This document shows, piece after piece, positions 61,488 to 64,000 of a DNA stretch of 64,000 bases (the first letter of the stretch is position 1; every line of letters starts with the position of its first letter). The notes under the pieces were generated by a model. The model saw only the letters and a list, made by a program, of their open reading frames with translations. It was not told where the DNA came from and ran no database searches. The position numbers and the translations under genes were made by a program. The DNA comes from Parapristionchus giblindavisi (taxonomy: Eukaryota; Nematoda; Chromadorea; Rhabditida; Diplogasteridae), in the NCBI GenBank assembly GCA_943737045.1, contig CALSFV010000249.1:124001-188000 (forward strand), in the 5' to 3' direction.

Positions 61488-64000
61488 ATGGCATCGATCA
61501 TAATTCATCAGGTTGATTTTTCAAATTATACCATTTTACTAATGTTCCAAGTTCAGTCCATCACTTTGGCTGCTGCAATCTGCTCAGTGTTATTTAATAT
61601 TCTTCTGATATTGGCAATTATTCAGCCTCCAAGCAATAATCTTGGCGACTACCGTTACCTTCTGATGACTTTTGCAATTGCCGATATTATGGTCTCTCTA
61701 ATGCATGCTATTTTACTGCCTGTAAGTAATCCTTACACCCGAGCTAATTTGAATTTTCCCGCTCCGGCAACAGTCTCTCGTAAACAACGAAGGCGAGAGA
61801 GTATTGCCAGAGCGGAGACTTAGTTAAAATATTCGTAAATGATCATGCAGAGGGTAATCGGATTTGACCGTGGAATCATGTGCATTATCCAACGAGCTCA
61901 ATCCCTTTCAAAGCCAATTGCCAGTGCAGCCTACGCTGTTTGTTCAATCATGTTCTACGAAGTATTCATCCTCCTTACTTTCCATTACTTCTACAGATAC
62001 AAAAAAGTGTGCAGGTATAGTTTTTTTAAATAGTTATTATTAGTTAATATAATTATTATTTACGGTTAGAATTTATTTATAGTTATCAGGTGTTGTTATA
62101 TCTTTTTTTTCGTATATATTGCATATAAAACATTAGTGTGCATCACGCGTGAAGCTTAAAGCCACACCCCAAGCTAATTTGAATCTCTCCGCTCTGGCAA
62201 TGTTCTCTCGCTTTCTTTATCTACGAGAGACTATTGCCAATGCGGAGGGTAAAATTAGCATGGGATATTCCTTTAAGGCGATGACGCGATGCAACTAACG
62301 GGCAAGGAAAAAATGAAAATCTGATATGAATCATTTTGCATAGCCCCCGAGAAGATAGAGTTTCGATTTTTGTCTAACAATAAGCTCAATTTTGACGAAG
62401 ATAGTCGCCGTTGACTGTCGGAAGTTGTGGAAACGTCTTGACTTTCACCCGCAATAGCTCGCTTTGGAATGGGAATAGCGAAAATATCACAAGTAGAAAA
62501 TTCTCTGCAGAATCGAACTAACACAAGCAGAATTTTTTTTACAAATCGATTTTTCCCTTTTTTTGCACTGTCAGGGCTATCCAAAAATAGTCAATATAAT
62601 AGGGGTTATATTTTGTCCGGTCACCTCACTATTTTGTCTCGATCCTTACGTGACAGGCGTGATAATCATAATATTTTATATTATGATAATATTACAGTGG
62701 AGCGCGTAAGCCTTTTCAACAGGCTCCACGCGGCATAGCGCCGCACCACGCCCCACCACGCCTGGTGTTTTTCTCGATGAATAAAGAGTTAAAAATTATG
62801 TTTATAGTAGCGATCGCTTACCTGTCAGGGAGGCTAAAATATTCCATATTAACCAACATTTTTGTTTGTGTCTGAAAAGTTTTTCCAAAATTTGTACTTC
62901 TGTAATTTTGAAAATTTAAATATTCCCGCGCAAAAGCAACGCGCGGTAAACGCGCGGCGTGAGCGGGAATTCAAATTATTATAATGGTGTGATTTTTTTT
63001 TTGATAATTTTGATAATGATAATTTTGATAATTTTGGAAAAACTATTCAGACACAACCAAAAATCCTGGTTACTATGGCATATTTTAGCCTCCCAAACAC
63101 ACAGCGATCTGATCGGCTTATTAGCGAAATTTCCTTTTCGCATATCTCGGGAAATCTGCTAAATTTCAAAAATTGGTGCTACAATTCCCTAGATCTATTG
63201 AATGTCTAGCTATGGCCGAAGCATCATCTTCAGAAAAGTTGTCGTTCATGAGTTACAAGATGGGCGGCGTTTCCTAATTGCCCAATCAGATCGCCGTGAA
63301 ACAGGTAAGCGATCGCTACATAAACATAATTTAAACTTTTTATTCATCGAGAAAAACGCCAGGCGTGGTGCGGCGTGGTGCGGCGCTATTCCGCGTGGAG
63401 CCTGTTGAAAAGGCTTACGTGCACCACTGTATTTTACATTTTAGTCCAACATGGCTACCGTACCAAAATGAGCGAGTGTTCTACATTTCTCTTGCCATTT
63501 TCATTCATACTCTCTATTCCACTGTCGCTGGCGCTGCAGCAATTGCCCTTGTGTATGTTTGCTAGGGCGTATCATATATTTGGTAGCATTTATTGATTTC
63601 AACAAAGTTTTTTTACGCACGAGGCGTTTTATAGCCTTGAACAGTAGAAAGCCCCCGTCACTCCCCGTCACTAGATACAGCCAATGCAATGCCGCAAGTG
63701 ACTGCTCAAAATCTCATTATTGTGCGTATAAAATGTACTTGCATAAGAAAATGACAAACGGTGCTAACGAACGGAAGTCACAATCGAGAGGCGCGGCGAG
63801 ATGTAGCCTTCTACATCTCGCCCCGCCTCTCGATTGTCTCTCCACTGCCTCTCTCTAACCCGGCTGACCTTCGCCGCGCGCTATGTGATATATAAAAGAG
63901 AACGGCATAGTTTCTGAACGATGCAAATCAAGAAATTTCTCTTCTACAAATAAAACAAGTGATTTTTATACGCTCAATATAGACATCTCCTTAGGAAAAG
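61488..64000 (+). CDS. Str-family 7TM chemoreceptor C (5' exons; continues past window)
   Basis: Model so far: join(61488..61721,61851..62014,63445..63552,...). Start ATG GCA (A and B have ATG ACA). The three exons are nearly identical to Str B in sequence and phase and cover TM1 to TM4. Exons 4-8 are not found before 64000, although intron 3 in Str A is 1.8 kb, so they may simply lie beyond the edge. The split codon at the exon 3 end gives GT rather than GC (V instead of A). Intron 2 is enlarged to 1.4 kb by a MITE B and a TA-flanked fold-back. Confidence 0.78.
61735..61822. mobile_element. MITE B copy in intron 1 of Str C
   Basis: Orthologous to 57066-57160, with its right end slightly shortened. 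Confidence 0.7.
62158..62276. mobile_element. MITE B copy in intron 2 of Str C
   Basis: AAAGCCACACCCCAAGC at the left, GCATGGGATATTCCTTTAA at the right, internal GAGAGACTATTGCC. Confidence 0.7.
62695..63429. mobile_element. 735-bp fold-back with TA target duplication
   Basis: CAGTGGAGCGCGTAAGCC and inverse-like ends flanked by TA (62693-62694, 63430-63431), the Tc1/mariner hallmark. Arms pair over about 135 bp, including a GCGGCGTGGTGCGG-type repeat. An internal part (about 63110-63290) is also found at 30720-30912. No transposase. Confidence 0.75.
63553..64000. other. Intron 3 of Str C (incomplete)
   Basis: A palindrome around 63790-63835 (CGGCGAGATGTAGCC / inverse) and a TATAAAAGAG at about 63892-63901. 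No exon recognised. Confidence 0.4.

Overview
The window looks like nuclear DNA of a free-living rhabditid nematode, probably Caenorhabditis or a close relative. The evidence is AT-rich DNA, introns with TTTCAG-type acceptors, and nematode-expanded families: Str- and Srg-type chemoreceptors, an astacin (NAS) protease and secreted ShK-domain proteins. Fold-back transposable elements are very dense. Genes are split into many exons. All exon models here were built by hand from splice sites, reading phase and paralogue comparison. The species cannot be named from the sequence.

Layout. 1-15.6 kb is a large inverted duplication. The right arm carries a complete astacin gene (7108-9332, +) and a complete Srg-like receptor (10969-15592, +). 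The left arm carries the first exons of a second Srg-like receptor (minus strand, running off the left edge) and an isolated signal peptide plus prodomain fragment of the astacin gene (3599-4003, -). 15.6-19.4 kb is repeat DNA with long G/C homopolymers. 19.4-37.9 kb is a tandem array of three paralogous ShK genes on the minus strand (37934-31927, 30347-24477, 23434-19385). Each has a signal peptide, a cysteine-rich N-terminal module, a Thr-rich linker and three ShK domains. Their introns hold a Tc1-like relic, palindromes, MITEs and a 300-bp tetranucleotide repeat. 38-44 kb is mostly repeats with one weak unidentified gene model (41587-40700, -). 44.1-45.8 kb is a 5'-truncated Penelope-like retroelement with an open RT plus GIY-YIG frame and a hammerhead-like motif downstream. 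45.8-49.9 kb shows nothing recognisable beyond MITEs. 49.9-64 kb is a tandem array of three Str-family receptors (two complete, one cut by the right edge) with two tRNA-Cys genes in the duplicated spacers.

Mobile DNA. Several dispersed families recur. (i) Fold-back elements have termini CAAGGG...CCCTTG and 3-bp TNA target duplications; four carry tRNA-like Pol III promoter modules, three of them one per inverted arm. (ii) Short MITE families 'A' (CTCTCAATGG type) and 'B' (GAGCTAATTTGAAACTCTCCGC type) are often fused end to end. (iii) MITE 'C' is about 120 bp with CACAG/CTGTG ends. (iv) Some elements have TTAA or TA target duplications. The genes do not form a pathway. They are environment-facing families (chemoreception, secreted protease, secreted Cys-rich proteins), as expected of a fast-evolving chromosome arm.
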